Source: Bradyrhizobium barranii subsp. apii (GTDB lineage: Bacteria; Pseudomonadota; Alphaproteobacteria; Rhizobiales; Xanthobacteraceae). From it: a stretch of 64,000 bases of DNA. The position numbers and the translations under genes were made by a program. Within the stretch, counting starts at the first letter, position 1. Every line of letters starts with the position of its first letter. The notes beneath the pieces are model-generated. The model saw nothing but the letters and a program-made list of their open reading frames with translations. It ran no database searches and was not told the DNA's origin. Below, one piece after another: positions 38,267-46,602 of this stretch. Location: assembly GCF_011516635.5 (NCBI RefSeq), contig NZ_CP096255.1, forward strand, positions 8,381,501 to 8,445,500, written 5' to 3'.

Positions 38267-38585
38267 TGATGGTCTCCGCGGAGAAGATCCTCTTGAAGAC
38301 GATGCACGAACGCGTGCCCCGACATTGCTTGCCGAATTTCAACAGAGACGATGCGAAATTATCGCTAGGCGGGTCCGTACGACTACGGACCGACTATGTC
38401 CACCGCCGTGCATATAGGACGAGAATCTTCGAAAGCAGAACAACATGGCCGGCGCACGCGGAACCACGGAGACCACGCAGTTTGCTGCAAGGGTTTACAG
38501 TTGATCAACGCGTGCATGCAACTTTTTCGGGAAGGCCAATTGCAGCCCGGCCGACGCATAGTTGAACCACTCCGGGGATCTTCAA
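38267..38585. other. intergenic region between NTF2-like and chemoreceptor genes
   Basis: About 320 bases with divergent promoters expected. No gene, strong hairpin or repeat found. Confidence 0.4.
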
Positions 38586-40253
38586 GTGTTCAATTTCAAC
38601 AGCAAGGCCAGGATCCAGCACGCGCTCGCGGAAGTCGACGCCCTCGATCGCTCGCAGGCCGTCATCGAATTCGATCTCGACGGCACCATCCTCGATGCCA
38701 ACGAGAACCTTCTGAAAATGAGCGGCTATTCGCTCGCCGAGATCAAGGGCAAGCATCACAGCATCTTCGTCAGCCCGACTGAGCGTGAGAGCGCCCGCTA
38801 CCGCGACTTCTGGGCCAGCCTGAACCGCGGCGAATTCCAGACCACGCAATACAAGCGCTTCGGCAAGAACGGCAAGGAAGTCTGGGTTCATGCCTCCTAC
38901 GCCCCGTTGCTGGACAAGAACGGCAAGGTGGTCAGCTTCATCAAGTTCGCCACCGACATCACGGCGTACAAGATCAAGACCATGGAAGACTCCGGCAAGA
39001 TCGCCGCGATCAACCGCGCGCAGGCCGTGATCGAGTTCAACATGGACGGCACCATCGTCACCGCCAACGAGAACTTCCTGGGCGCGATGGGCTATTCGCT
39101 CGACGAGATCAGGGGCAAGCATCACAGCATGTTCGTGACGCCCGAGGACCGCGCGAGTTCGGCCTATGCCGCATTCTGGGCCAGGCTCAACCGCGGGGAG
39201 TTCGAGGCGGCCGAGTACAAGCGACTCGGCAAGGGGGCTAAGGAGATCTGGATTCTCGCGACCTACAACCCGATCCTCGACGAGACCGGCAAGCCGTTCA
39301 AGGTGGTGAAGTTCGCAACCGACATCACCGCGCAGAAGATGAAGGCCGCCGACAATGACGGCCAGCTCGCCGCGATCCAGAAGTCGCAGGCGGTGATCGA
39401 GTTCAACATGGACGGCACGATCCGCACCGCCAACGAGAATTTTCTCAAGGCGGTGGGCTATTCGCTGGCCGAGATCAAGGGCCGGCACCATTCCATGTTC
39501 GTCGAGCCGAACGAGAGGAATTCGGCGGCCTACCGCCATTTCTGGGAGACGCTCAACCGCGGCGAATACCAGGCCGCCGAATACAGGCGGATCGCCAAGG
39601 GCGGCCGCGATATCTGGATCCAGGCGTCCTACAATCCGATTCTGGATCTCAACGGAAAACCCTACAAGGTGGTCAAATACGCCACCGACATCACCGCGCA
39701 GGCGATCGGCCGCAAGAAGGCCGACAATGCGCGCGGGCTGATCGAGGCGGTCGCGGCCGGCAGCGAGCAGATGAGTGCATCGATCCGCGAGATCTCCGAG
39801 ACCATGGCGAAATCGCGCGAGACCTCAAAGGTCGCGACCACCAGGGTCGAGTCCGCGGACGGTCAGGCTCAGAAGTTGACTGCAGCGGCCCAGGCCATGA
39901 GCGGCATCGTCGAGATGATTTCGGGCATCACCAGTCAGATCAACCTGCTTGCGCTCAACGCCACGATCGAATCGGCGCGGGCGGGCGAAGCGGGCCGCGG
40001 CTTTGCCGTGGTCGCCTCCGAGGTGAAGAACCTCGCCAGCCAGGCCAAGCAGGCCACCGACACGATCACCTCCGAAATCGATGCGCTGAACACCATCTCC
40101 GGCGACGTCGCGAGCTCCCTGACCGCGATCAAGGTGGCGATCGCCAGCGTCAACGAGTTCATCGCCTCCACCGCAGCCGCGGTCGAGGAGCAGAGCATCG
40201 TGACGGCGGACATGTCGGCCAACATGCAGCGTGCGTCGGCGGAGCTGGCGTAA
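38586..40253 (+). CDS. cytoplasmic methyl-accepting chemotaxis protein with three PAS domains
   Basis: 555 residues from a GTG at 38586 with CGGGGA upstream; a TTG at 38562 is an alternative. No transmembrane helix or HAMP. Three tandem PAS/PAC repeats, each with SQAVIEFxxDGTI, LKxxGYSLAEIKGxHHSxFV, FWxxLNRGExQxxxYKR and VKFATDIT (about 20-125, 142-247 and 264-369). The C-terminal signalling domain carries the hairpin-tip region ITSQINLLALNATIESARAG, so it should activate CheA. PAS-bound cofactors suggest redox or energy sensing. Confidence 0.93.
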   Translation: MFNFNSKARIQHALAEVDALDRSQAVIEFDLDGTILDANENLLKMSGYSLAEIKGKHHSIFVSPTERESARYRDFWASLNRGEFQTTQYKRFGKNGKEVWVHASYAPLLDKNGKVVSFIKFATDITAYKIKTMEDSGKIAAINRAQAVIEFNMDGTIVTANENFLGAMGYSLDEIRGKHHSMFVTPEDRASSAYAAFWARLNRGEFEAAEYKRLGKGAKEIWILATYNPILDETGKPFKVVKFATDITAQKMKAADNDGQLAAIQKSQAVIEFNMDGTIRTANENFLKAVGYSLAEIKGRHHSMFVEPNERNSAAYRHFWETLNRGEYQAAEYRRIAKGGRDIWIQASYNPILDLNGKPYKVVKYATDITAQAIGRKKADNARGLIEAVAAGSEQMSASIREISETMAKSRETSKVATTRVESADGQAQKLTAAAQAMSGIVEMISGITSQINLLALNATIESARAGEAGRGFAVVASEVKNLASQAKQATDTITSEIDALNTISGDVASSLTAIKVAIASVNEFIASTAAAVEEQSIVTADMSANMQRASAELA

Positions 40254-40346
40254 GCTCTCGCCTTATCACTATCCCCGTCATCCTTCGAGGCCCGCTGAAG
40301 AAGCGGCCCCCCTGGGGTGACGGTGAGAGAGACCGGCGCCCTTACC

Positions 40347-40724
40347 CTACCGCTCCCAGCGTCGCGTCGCTTCACTCGCCCCTTCCGGCAGCATCTCGAA
40401 GACCGGCGAGGCCAACACCGCATGGACATGCAGCATGGTCGCTCCCGAATTGCGGAAACCGTGCTTGCGGCCGGCGGGAACCAGCAGCACCTGTCCGGCC
40501 GTCACCGTGATACGCCGGGCTTCGATCCACATCTCCGCCTCGCCCGCCCGCACGGTCAGCACCTCCTCGACCGTGTGGCTGTGCGTCGGCGCGCCGGCGC
40601 CGGGATCGACCCATTGCTCGAAGATGCAGAGCGCGGTCGCGCCGTTGCGCGCGGATGTGATCATGCGGGTCTTCACACCTGGCCGCCAGTCCTCGAGCGG
40701 GATCGTGCTGGGATCGATGAGCAT
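40347..40724 (-). CDS. cupin domain protein
   Basis: 125 residues from the ATG at 40724. Single cupin domain: DPGAGAPTHSHTVEEVLTVR (metal ligands His, His, Glu) and GQVLLVPAGRKHGFRNSG (third His). Probably a metal-binding protein or dioxygenase-like enzyme with unknown substrate. Convergent with the chemoreceptor gene and divergent from the SDR gene at 40814. Confidence 0.85.
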   Translation of the reverse strand: MLIDPSTIPLEDWRPGVKTRMITSARNGATALCIFEQWVDPGAGAPTHSHTVEEVLTVRAGEAEMWIEARRITVTAGQVLLVPAGRKHGFRNSGATMLHVHAVLASPVFEMLPEGASEATRRWER

Positions 40725-40813
40725 GGCCTGGAGCCCTTCTTGCCGGGACGAAAGCGAAGTAAAAGGAGCCGGCGCTCGTGCGCGCCCCTTTCGAACACAG
40801 GACAGATTAGCAA

Positions 40814-41602
40814 ATGCCGCAGGCCCCACAAAACGTCGCCCTCGTCACCGGAGCCGCGCGAGGCATCGGGCTGGCGACGGCCAAGAAATTCCTGGCCGAA
40901 GGGTGGCGCGTCGCGCTGCTCGATATCGAGGGGGAGCTGCAGGCAGCCGCGGCGGCGGCCCTGAAGAATCCCGATAACACGCTGGCAATCACCTGCGACG
41001 TGTCCGACGCAGCCGCCGTGGGAGCTGCAATGGCGGCGGTCATGAGCCGCTTCGGTCGGCTCGATGCTCTCGTCAACAACGCCGGCGTCGCCGTGTTCGC
41101 GCCAGTGCTGGAGACAAGCGACGCCGATTGGAACAGGATCATGGCGGTCAATCTCACCGGCCCGTTCCTGTGCACCAAGGCGGCCGCGCCGCTGATGCGC
41201 GAGCAAGGCGGCGGCGCCATCGTCAACGTCACCTCGATCTCGGCGGTGCGCGCCTCGACCCTGCGTTCGGCCTATGGCACCAGCAAGGCGGGCCTTGCGC
41301 ACCTGACCAAGCAACTCGCGGTCGAGCTCGCCTCGCTCAACATCCGCGTCAACGCAGTCGCGCCGGGGCCGGTCGACACCGCGATGGCGAAGCAGGTGCA
41401 CAGCAGGGAGATCCGCGCCGACTATCACGACGCCATTCCGCTCAACCGCTACGGCCTGGAGGAGGAACTCGCCGAAGCGATCTATTTCCTGTGCTCGGAA
41501 CGATCGAGCTACATCACCGGCCAAATTTTGGCCGTCGATGGCGGCTTCGATGCGGCTGGCATCGGCCTGCCGACGCTGCGCGGCGAACGGCGGAACGGGT
41601 GA
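40814..41602 (+). CDS. SDR family oxidoreductase
   Basis: 262 residues, classical SDR. NAD(P) loop TGAARGIGLATAKKF, NNAGVAVF, catalytic Ser in NVTSISAVRAS and Tyr-Lys in SAYGTSKAGLAHL, then PGPVDTAMAKQ and a terminal SSYITGQILAVDGGFD. All tetrad residues are present. Substrate unknown; typical of 3-oxoacyl-ACP reductase-like or glucose dehydrogenase-like members. The terminal palindrome at 41607 begins five bases after the stop. Confidence 0.93.
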   Translation: MPQAPQNVALVTGAARGIGLATAKKFLAEGWRVALLDIEGELQAAAAAALKNPDNTLAITCDVSDAAAVGAAMAAVMSRFGRLDALVNNAGVAVFAPVLETSDADWNRIMAVNLTGPFLCTKAAAPLMREQGGGAIVNVTSISAVRASTLRSAYGTSKAGLAHLTKQLAVELASLNIRVNAVAPGPVDTAMAKQVHSREIRADYHDAIPLNRYGLEEELAEAIYFLCSERSSYITGQILAVDGGFDAAGIGLPTLRGERRNG

Positions 41603-41606
41603 ACGT

Positions 41607-41700
41607 CGTAGGGTGGGCAAAGGCGCGCAAGCGCCGCGCCCACCTTCCCTCCAGATTTGCGATGCCATTGGTGGGCACGCTACGCTTTGCCCACCCTACG
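41607..41700. repeat. intergenic palindrome, GTAGGGTGGGCAAAG family, second copy
   Basis: Arms CGTAGGGTGGGCAAAG and CTTTGCCCACCCTACG, with the same inner GGTGGGCAC as the copy at 16820-16911. Confidence 0.85.
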
Positions 41701-41723
41701 GGATCGAGTTAGTGGAGTGCTCC

Positions 41724-42161
41724 ATGCGACGCATGTTCTTTGTGGGTGCCTGGATGCTCGCATCTGCGCTCTTTACCACTACCCCCGCCATGGCCGAAAT
41801 CCGCATCATCCAGTCGCCGGGCGGACAGGTCGGGCCGTTCCTCGACCTGTTCGAGCAGGTGCGCGAGAGCGGCGAGCGCGTGGTGATCGACGGTCCGTGC
41901 CTGTCCGCCTGCACGCTGGTGCTCAGCATCGTGCCGGGCGAGCGCATCTGCGTCACCAAACGCGCGGTACTCGGCTTCCACGCGGCGCGTTCGGTCGACC
42001 GGCGTGGGCGTTTTTATGCCGAGCCCGAAGCCTCCGACGCGGTGCTGCAGGCCTATCCCGGCCCGGTGCGCGACTGGATCAGCCGGCACGGTGGCCTCTC
42101 GTCCAGATTGCTTTTGCTGAAGGGCCGCGACCTTGCGGCGATCTATCCGCGCTGCCGCTGA
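41724..42161 (+). CDS. secreted protein with ClpP-like serine-elbow sequence
   Basis: 145 residues from the ATG at 41724 (an ORF to 41538 would run back through the repeat). Signal peptide about 1-24 (MFFVGAWMLASALFTTTPAM). The mature part has SPGGQVGPFLDLFEQVRESG, VVIDGPCLSACTLVLSIVPG and VLGFHAARSVDR, resembling periplasmic ClpP-like proteins: a Gly-x-Cys-Leu-Ser-Ala-Cys segment in place of the serine nucleophile region, and a later His. May be a degenerate or cysteine-containing peptidase-fold protein; function unknown. Confidence 0.7.
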   Translation: MRRMFFVGAWMLASALFTTTPAMAEIRIIQSPGGQVGPFLDLFEQVRESGERVVIDGPCLSACTLVLSIVPGERICVTKRAVLGFHAARSVDRRGRFYAEPEASDAVLQAYPGPVRDWISRHGGLSSRLLLLKGRDLAAIYPRCR

Positions 42162-42447
42162 GCAACAGGCGGCCGCCAGCGATGTGACCGGTTGCATCCG
42201 CCGCTGTCCGGCGATTAGGCAGTTTTGCAAAATTACGACGATCCGGACACGAAATCCGCTCAACCGCTTGGCAAAGCCTGCCCAATTTACGCGGTTTGCG
42301 GCTCTTCCCGACCGTCTATGATGGTCCCGTCCAGATTGAGGCCGCTCGGGTCACGATGGCTGCAGGGCCGTCATAATCTCAGCAATGGTCACAGACTAGG
42401 ATGGTTTCGCTTTTTCAAGATTACACTTTTCAAACCGGTCGCAGGCC

Positions 42448-42792
42448 GTGCAGCCCATCGATTTTCACTACCGCCTGTCGGACCAGGGACGCATTGTCCT
42501 TGGCCAGTTGAGCTCCCAGGAAACCGTCGAATTCGAATTGCTGTCGCGGCGCCACCGCGAGGGTCTGATGGACCTGCCGTCCGAGCTGCGGCTGCTCGAG
42601 CTCTATGTGAAATATATCGGCTCGGGCGCAGAGGCTGCGCTCGCGCCGTCGGAGCTCGCATGGCAGGCGAGCGAGCCACTCCAGCGGCGGAGACCGCCGC
42701 GTGCGCGAACGGCGCGGCCGCGCAACTACATCCTCTCGATGATCGTGATCGCGAGCGTCAGCTTCACGCTCATCGCGTTGCTGGTGAGCTAG
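42448..42792 (+). CDS. tail-anchored small protein
   Basis: 114 residues from a GTG at 42448. Soluble N-terminal region MQPIDFHYRLSDQGRIVLGQ with LPSELRLLELYVKYIGSGAE, then a single C-terminal transmembrane helix (about 93-113, YILSMIVIASVSFTLIALLV) after an Arg-rich stretch. No family recognised; looks like a C-terminally anchored membrane protein. Confidence 0.65.
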   Translation: MQPIDFHYRLSDQGRIVLGQLSSQETVEFELLSRRHREGLMDLPSELRLLELYVKYIGSGAEAALAPSELAWQASEPLQRRRPPRARTARPRNYILSMIVIASVSFTLIALLVS

Positions 42793-42845
42793 CAGGCAAG
42801 CGCGACGGCGAAATTGCGCCGGTCACGCATTTCGACGGGCCTAGC

Positions 42846-42938
42846 CTAGTAGAGCCTCTGGATGGTCTGCGCCAATTCCAAGGTCGCGCAGATGAGCATG
42901 CCCCAAAGTGCAAAATTGATTTGTAGCGCCGCTGCCAT
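42846..42938 (-). CDS. 30-residue membrane microprotein
   Basis: Translation MAAALQINFALWGMLICATL then ELAQTIQRLY: one hydrophobic helix with a short amphipathic tail. An AAGGGGAG ribosome site sits at optimal distance from the ATG at 42938. Intergenic and compact. No family known to me, but the strong ribosome site and composition support it. Confidence 0.6.
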   Translation of the reverse strand: MAAALQINFALWGMLICATLELAQTIQRLY

Positions 42939-43225
42939 CGGTCGCTCCCCTTCCAAGTTACGCCCACCCCAGTTTGTAGAATTTATGAAGAAATTATTAG
43001 CGATTCTGTCGTGGAGTTTACAGCCTAATATTTCGCCAGTTATTGTGCGATGCGATCCGCATGATTTCACGAAGCGGCCTCACTGCTCTCGCAATGTGAT
43101 GCGAGAGCACGATTCCATATTGGGCCATGGCGGCCACGTCGTTTCCCTTAGGTTCCATTTAACCGGCGCGATGCAAGGCTCCGCATGCGGAGTTTGCGTG
43201 TCGCGTACCGCACCAAGGGTCCGGC

Positions 43226-43588
43226 ATGCTGCGTCACGGCTTCGTCTTGCTCACTTTTTGCGCAGCGCTCCTCGGATGCGCGGCGGCGCCGGCGCAGGAG
43301 CGCCGACCGATCGCATGGGACGGCCTCGGCCGGGATCCGAACCAGGCCCCTCACCGCTCCTCTGTCACAAAGCGGCGCGCCGCGAACCCGGCGCCTGCGC
43401 AGGACAACCCCAATCAGGAGCGGGAAAGAGTGCTCGGCACCTTGCGCCCGTTCTCCGAGGCGTGGTGGGTGGTCCATGACGAAATCGAGGCGGAGAACGA
43501 CAGGCAGCTTGGCACGAAACTCGTGATCTGCCCTCGCTGCGTTGAATCGCCGCCGCCAAGCGATGACGCGACCGGATCGCTCCGGTGA
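43226..43588 (+). CDS. putative lipoprotein, uncharacterised
   Basis: A 120-residue protein. Signal peptide with possible lipobox LLGCAA (Cys at about 18), then a Pro/Asn/Gln-rich mature region with WDGLGRDPNQAPH and RPFSEAWWVVHDEIEAENDR. Cys pair CPRC near 102. Probably in the outer membrane or periplasm. No family recognised. Confidence 0.65.
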   Translation: MLRHGFVLLTFCAALLGCAAAPAQERRPIAWDGLGRDPNQAPHRSSVTKRRAANPAPAQDNPNQERERVLGTLRPFSEAWWVVHDEIEAENDRQLGTKLVICPRCVESPPPSDDATGSLR

Positions 43589-43635
43589 GCGAGCACGCGG
43601 CGAACAGCCGTGTGACATGACGACGGCATGAGTGA

Positions 43636-43661
43636 CCCACTCCCGTAACAACGGGAGTGGG
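43636..43661. terminator. bidirectional hairpin between convergent genes
   Basis: Perfect arms CCCACTCCCGT / ACGGGAGTGGG, loop AACA, between the lipoprotein stop (43588, plus) and VOC stop (43695, minus). Confidence 0.7.
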
Positions 43662-43694
43662 ATCGCGGTTTGGCGTGTCAGGCCGACGCGCCCG

Positions 43695-44108
43695 TCACAT
43701 GCCCTCGGCCGGGCAGTTCACCATCCAGGGAATGCCGAATTTGTCGACGCACATGCCAAAGCCCTTGGCCCAGAACGTCTTGCTGAAGGGCATGGTGACG
43801 GTGCCGCCGTCGGCGAGCGCGTTGAACTTGCGCTCGCCATCCGCGGGGTCCGTGACCGTGAGCGAGACCGAAAAGCCCTGGGCTTTCTGAAAATGCTCGG
43901 GTGGCGCGTCGGAGGCCATCAGCACGCTGCCGTCGGGCAGCGACATCCGCGCATGCATGATCATCTTCTCGCGGCCGGGCACAGCGGGCATGTCCGGCGG
44001 CGCTTCCGATGAGCGCATCATGGCGTCGATCTTGCCGTCCAAAACCTTGGCGTAGAAGGTGAACGCCGCTTCGCAGGTGTCCTGATAGAACAGATAGGCA
44101 TTGATCAT
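43695..44108 (-). CDS. VOC (PhnB-like) family protein
   Basis: 137 residues: MINAYLFYQDTCEAAFTFYA, KMIMHARMSLPDGSVLMASD, HFQKAQGFSVSLTVTDPADG and FGMCVDKFGIPWMVNC. A PhnB/3-demethylubiquinone-methyltransferase-like fold, often found beside SRPBCC and ECF42 genes, as here. No catalytic metal site is clear. Same strand as the SRPBCC and sigma genes that precede it. Confidence 0.9.
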   Translation of the reverse strand: MINAYLFYQDTCEAAFTFYAKVLDGKIDAMMRSSEAPPDMPAVPGREKMIMHARMSLPDGSVLMASDAPPEHFQKAQGFSVSLTVTDPADGERKFNALADGGTVTMPFSKTFWAKGFGMCVDKFGIPWMVNCPAEGM

Positions 44109-44181
44109 CGTTTCTCTCCTCTTCGTTTTCTTGGCGATTCCTTGGCAGTTCCTTGGCTGCTCCTTGGGGCAGCAAGCCTCG

Positions 44182-44718
44182 TTACTTCTCGGTGAGCTTC
44201 TTCAGGCTGGCGAGGCCGGCCTCGAAGTCCTTGCCGATCATGTTGTCCATGTTGATGAACACCTGCATCACCTTGGACATGAACGGCGCCGGACCGTACA
44301 TCGCCCATGTGACCAGTGTGGCATCGCCTTGCGGCACAAAGGTGAACTCGGCGGTATTGTGGCCTTCGAACGGGCGCTCGAAATCGAGCTTGATCCGAAG
44401 TTTCGACGGCGTGCTCGCCTCGAGGATCTCCATATGCCCGGCGCCGACATTATTGTTGCCGTCCCAGGCATAGGTCGCGCCCTTGCCTGACGCGGTTCTG
44501 CCGAAGATCCGCTTCATGCCGGGGTCGCGATCCTCATAGGGCGACCAGCTCATCCAGAAATGGAAATCGGCAACGTGCGGATAAATCGCATCGGCCGGCG
44601 CCTTCACGGCGAGCGAGCGCTCGACGCGGAACGTGTCGGGTTTTGTCAAGGCGAAGACGAGGACCGCGGCTATGCCGACGGCGAGGACGACGGCGATGAT
44701 GGCAATGGCTTTCAGCAT
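44182..44718 (-). CDS. SRPBCC family protein, membrane-anchored
   Basis: 178 residues from the ATG at 44718. One N-terminal transmembrane helix (about 2-24, AIIAVVLAVGIAAVLVFAL), then a START-like SRPBCC domain: VERSLAVKAPADAIYPHVAD, GNNNVGAGHMEILEASTPSK and VTWAMYGPAPFMSKVMQVFI. Probably binds a hydrophobic ligand. Between the VOC and ECF42 sigma genes. Confidence 0.9.
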   Translation of the reverse strand: MLKAIAIIAVVLAVGIAAVLVFALTKPDTFRVERSLAVKAPADAIYPHVADFHFWMSWSPYEDRDPGMKRIFGRTASGKGATYAWDGNNNVGAGHMEILEASTPSKLRIKLDFERPFEGHNTAEFTFVPQGDATLVTWAMYGPAPFMSKVMQVFINMDNMIGKDFEAGLASLKKLTEK

Positions 44719-44796
44719 GAGTGGCTCCCTGGATATGGAATTAAGACGAAGGGGAACGGCGGGAGCCGACAATTGGCGGGACGAAATTTTTGGCCG

Positions 44797-46098
44797 TCAC
44801 TTTGCCTTTGCGCCCTGCCTGGCGCCGCCATTAGCGCCCTTCGGCTGGCTGTCCCGGATCAGGCGATCAATATGCATGCGGATATGGGCGGCTTCCGCCG
44901 AAGTATTGGCGAGTGCGATGGCGTGGTCGAAGGCGATGCGGGCTTCGTCGTTACGGCCGAGCTGCATCAGGAAGGCACCACGCACGCCGTGGAAATGAAA
45001 GTAGTTGGTGAGTTTCGGCGCCAGCGGCTCGATCAGTTCGAGCGCCGCTTGAGGCCCGCGCACCTTGGAGACCGCAACCGCGCGGTTGAGTGTCACCACC
45101 GGCGAAGGCTGCATCACTTCGAGCGCGCCGTAGAGCAAGTCGATCTGCGTCCAGTCGGTTTCCTCGGGCGTCGACGCACGCGCATGCAGCGCGGCGATCG
45201 CGGCCTGGACCTGATAGGGGCCGCTGCGGCGATGGCGCATCGCCTTGTCGATCAGCGCCAGGCCTTCCGCGATCATGTTGCCGTTCCACAGCGTACGATC
45301 CTGGTCGTCGAGCAGGATCACCGCGCCGTCCGCGGCAAAGCGCGCGGCGCTGCGCGCATGCTGCAACAGCAGCAGCGCCGCGAGCCCCATGATCTCCGGC
45401 TCGCTCTGGAACAGCCGCAGCAGCAACCGCGCCAGCCGGATCGCTTCCTCGCACAGCGGCTTTCGGATCTCCGCCGTGTCGCCGCTGGCCGAATAGCCTT
45501 CGTTGAAGATCAGGTAGATCATTGCGGCAACACCGGCGAGCCGCTCGGAGCGTTCGACCGCGCCGGGCGTTTCGAACGGCGCCCCGGCCTCGGCGACCTT
45601 CGCCTTGGCACGGGTGATGCGCTGCTCCATCGCCGCTTCCGAGACCAGGAAGGCGCGCGCGATCTGCTTCACGGTGAGGCCGGAGACGATGCGCAGCGCG
45701 AGCGCGATCTGCTGGGTCGCCGGCAGCTGCGGATGGCAGCAGATGAACATCAGCCGCAGGATGTCGTCGCGGTAGTGCGAACCGTCGAGCCGCTCGGCGA
45801 GCGCGCCCTCGGCGTCGTCGAGATCGGAGATGGCCTGGTCATCCTCCGGCAGCGGCTGCTGCTTGCGGGCGCGGCGGACCTCGTCGATGGCGACGTTGCG
45901 GCCGACCATGATCAGCCAGGCCGCGGGATCGCGCGGCGGCCCGTTCTGCGGCCAGGTCTTGAGCGCGCGCAGGCAGGCGTTCTGGAAGGCCTCTTCGGCG
46001 GTGTCGAGATCGCGGAAATAGCGCAGCAGCGCGCCGACCGCCTGGGGACGCGCCGAGGTCAGCGCGGTCTCGATCCAGGCGGTGTCGGCCTCGCTCAC
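44797..46098 (-). CDS. ECF42-type RNA polymerase sigma factor
   Basis: 433 residues starting at a GTG (46098) that overlaps the upstream DGPF gene stop (GTGA). Region 2 about 20-80 (RYFRDLDTAEEAFQNACLRA, DEVRRARKQQ) and region 4 about 105-170 (VKQIARAFLVSEAAMEQRIT). A long C-terminal extension (about 185-420) with SYAL-like TPR repeats is the hallmark of ECF42, known to be needed for activity. No anti-sigma factor is present; the DGPF protein is the normal partner. Confidence 0.92.
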   Translation of the reverse strand: MSEADTAWIETALTSARPQAVGALLRYFRDLDTAEEAFQNACLRALKTWPQNGPPRDPAAWLIMVGRNVAIDEVRRARKQQPLPEDDQAISDLDDAEGALAERLDGSHYRDDILRLMFICCHPQLPATQQIALALRIVSGLTVKQIARAFLVSEAAMEQRITRAKAKVAEAGAPFETPGAVERSERLAGVAAMIYLIFNEGYSASGDTAEIRKPLCEEAIRLARLLLRLFQSEPEIMGLAALLLLQHARSAARFAADGAVILLDDQDRTLWNGNMIAEGLALIDKAMRHRRSGPYQVQAAIAALHARASTPEETDWTQIDLLYGALEVMQPSPVVTLNRAVAVSKVRGPQAALELIEPLAPKLTNYFHFHGVRGAFLMQLGRNDEARIAFDHAIALANTSAEAAHIRMHIDRLIRDSQPKGANGGARQGAKAK

Positions 46099-46461
46099 GT
46101 CGAAATTCCTCCGGGCCGGAATACGCCGACGGGACGCACCTCATAGGCGCCTCCGGGATTGGCCGCGCCGAGGTCGCGCGCGACGTCGAGCGCCTCGTCG
46201 AGATTCTTGCAATCCACGATGTAGAAGCCGAGCAATTGCTCCTTGGTCTCCGCATAGGGGCCGTCGAGCACCAGCGGCGGGTCTCTTGCGCAGCGTCGCC
46301 GCGGCCGTGGTCGGTAGCAGCCGCGCCACCGGACCGAGCCGGCCCTGCTGTGTGAGCTTGTCCTGCACCACGGCGAGCTTCTTCATCACGGCTTCGTCCT
46401 GGTCCTTGCTCCAGGAGCCGACGAAGTCCTCGTCGTGATAGCAGAGGATCGCATAAAGCAT
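46095..46461 (-). pseudogene. DGPF/YciI partner of the sigma factor, frameshifted
   Basis: Starts at the ATG at 46461 with MLYAILCYHDEDFVGSWSKD, up to TAAATLRK, then changes frame near 46283-46286. In the other frame DPPLVLDGPYAETKEQLLGF continues to FRPGGIST and a TGA overlapping the sigma GTG. Net change of one base (or minus two). DGPY is the family signature. Either a true mutation in the sigma partner or a sequencing error; the stop/start overlap shows the downstream frame is the ancestral one. Confidence 0.8.
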
Positions 46462-46602
46462 GGGCAGCACCTTCCTGAACGCTTGTTTTTAAGACGATCC
46501 AATATGCCCCGCCCCGACAGGGCTGCGGAAAAAATTTGCGAGAAAAATCCGTCGGATCGTGCCAAGGAGGGTTTTCAAAGCGGAACCGACGAGGCACTTC
46601 GA

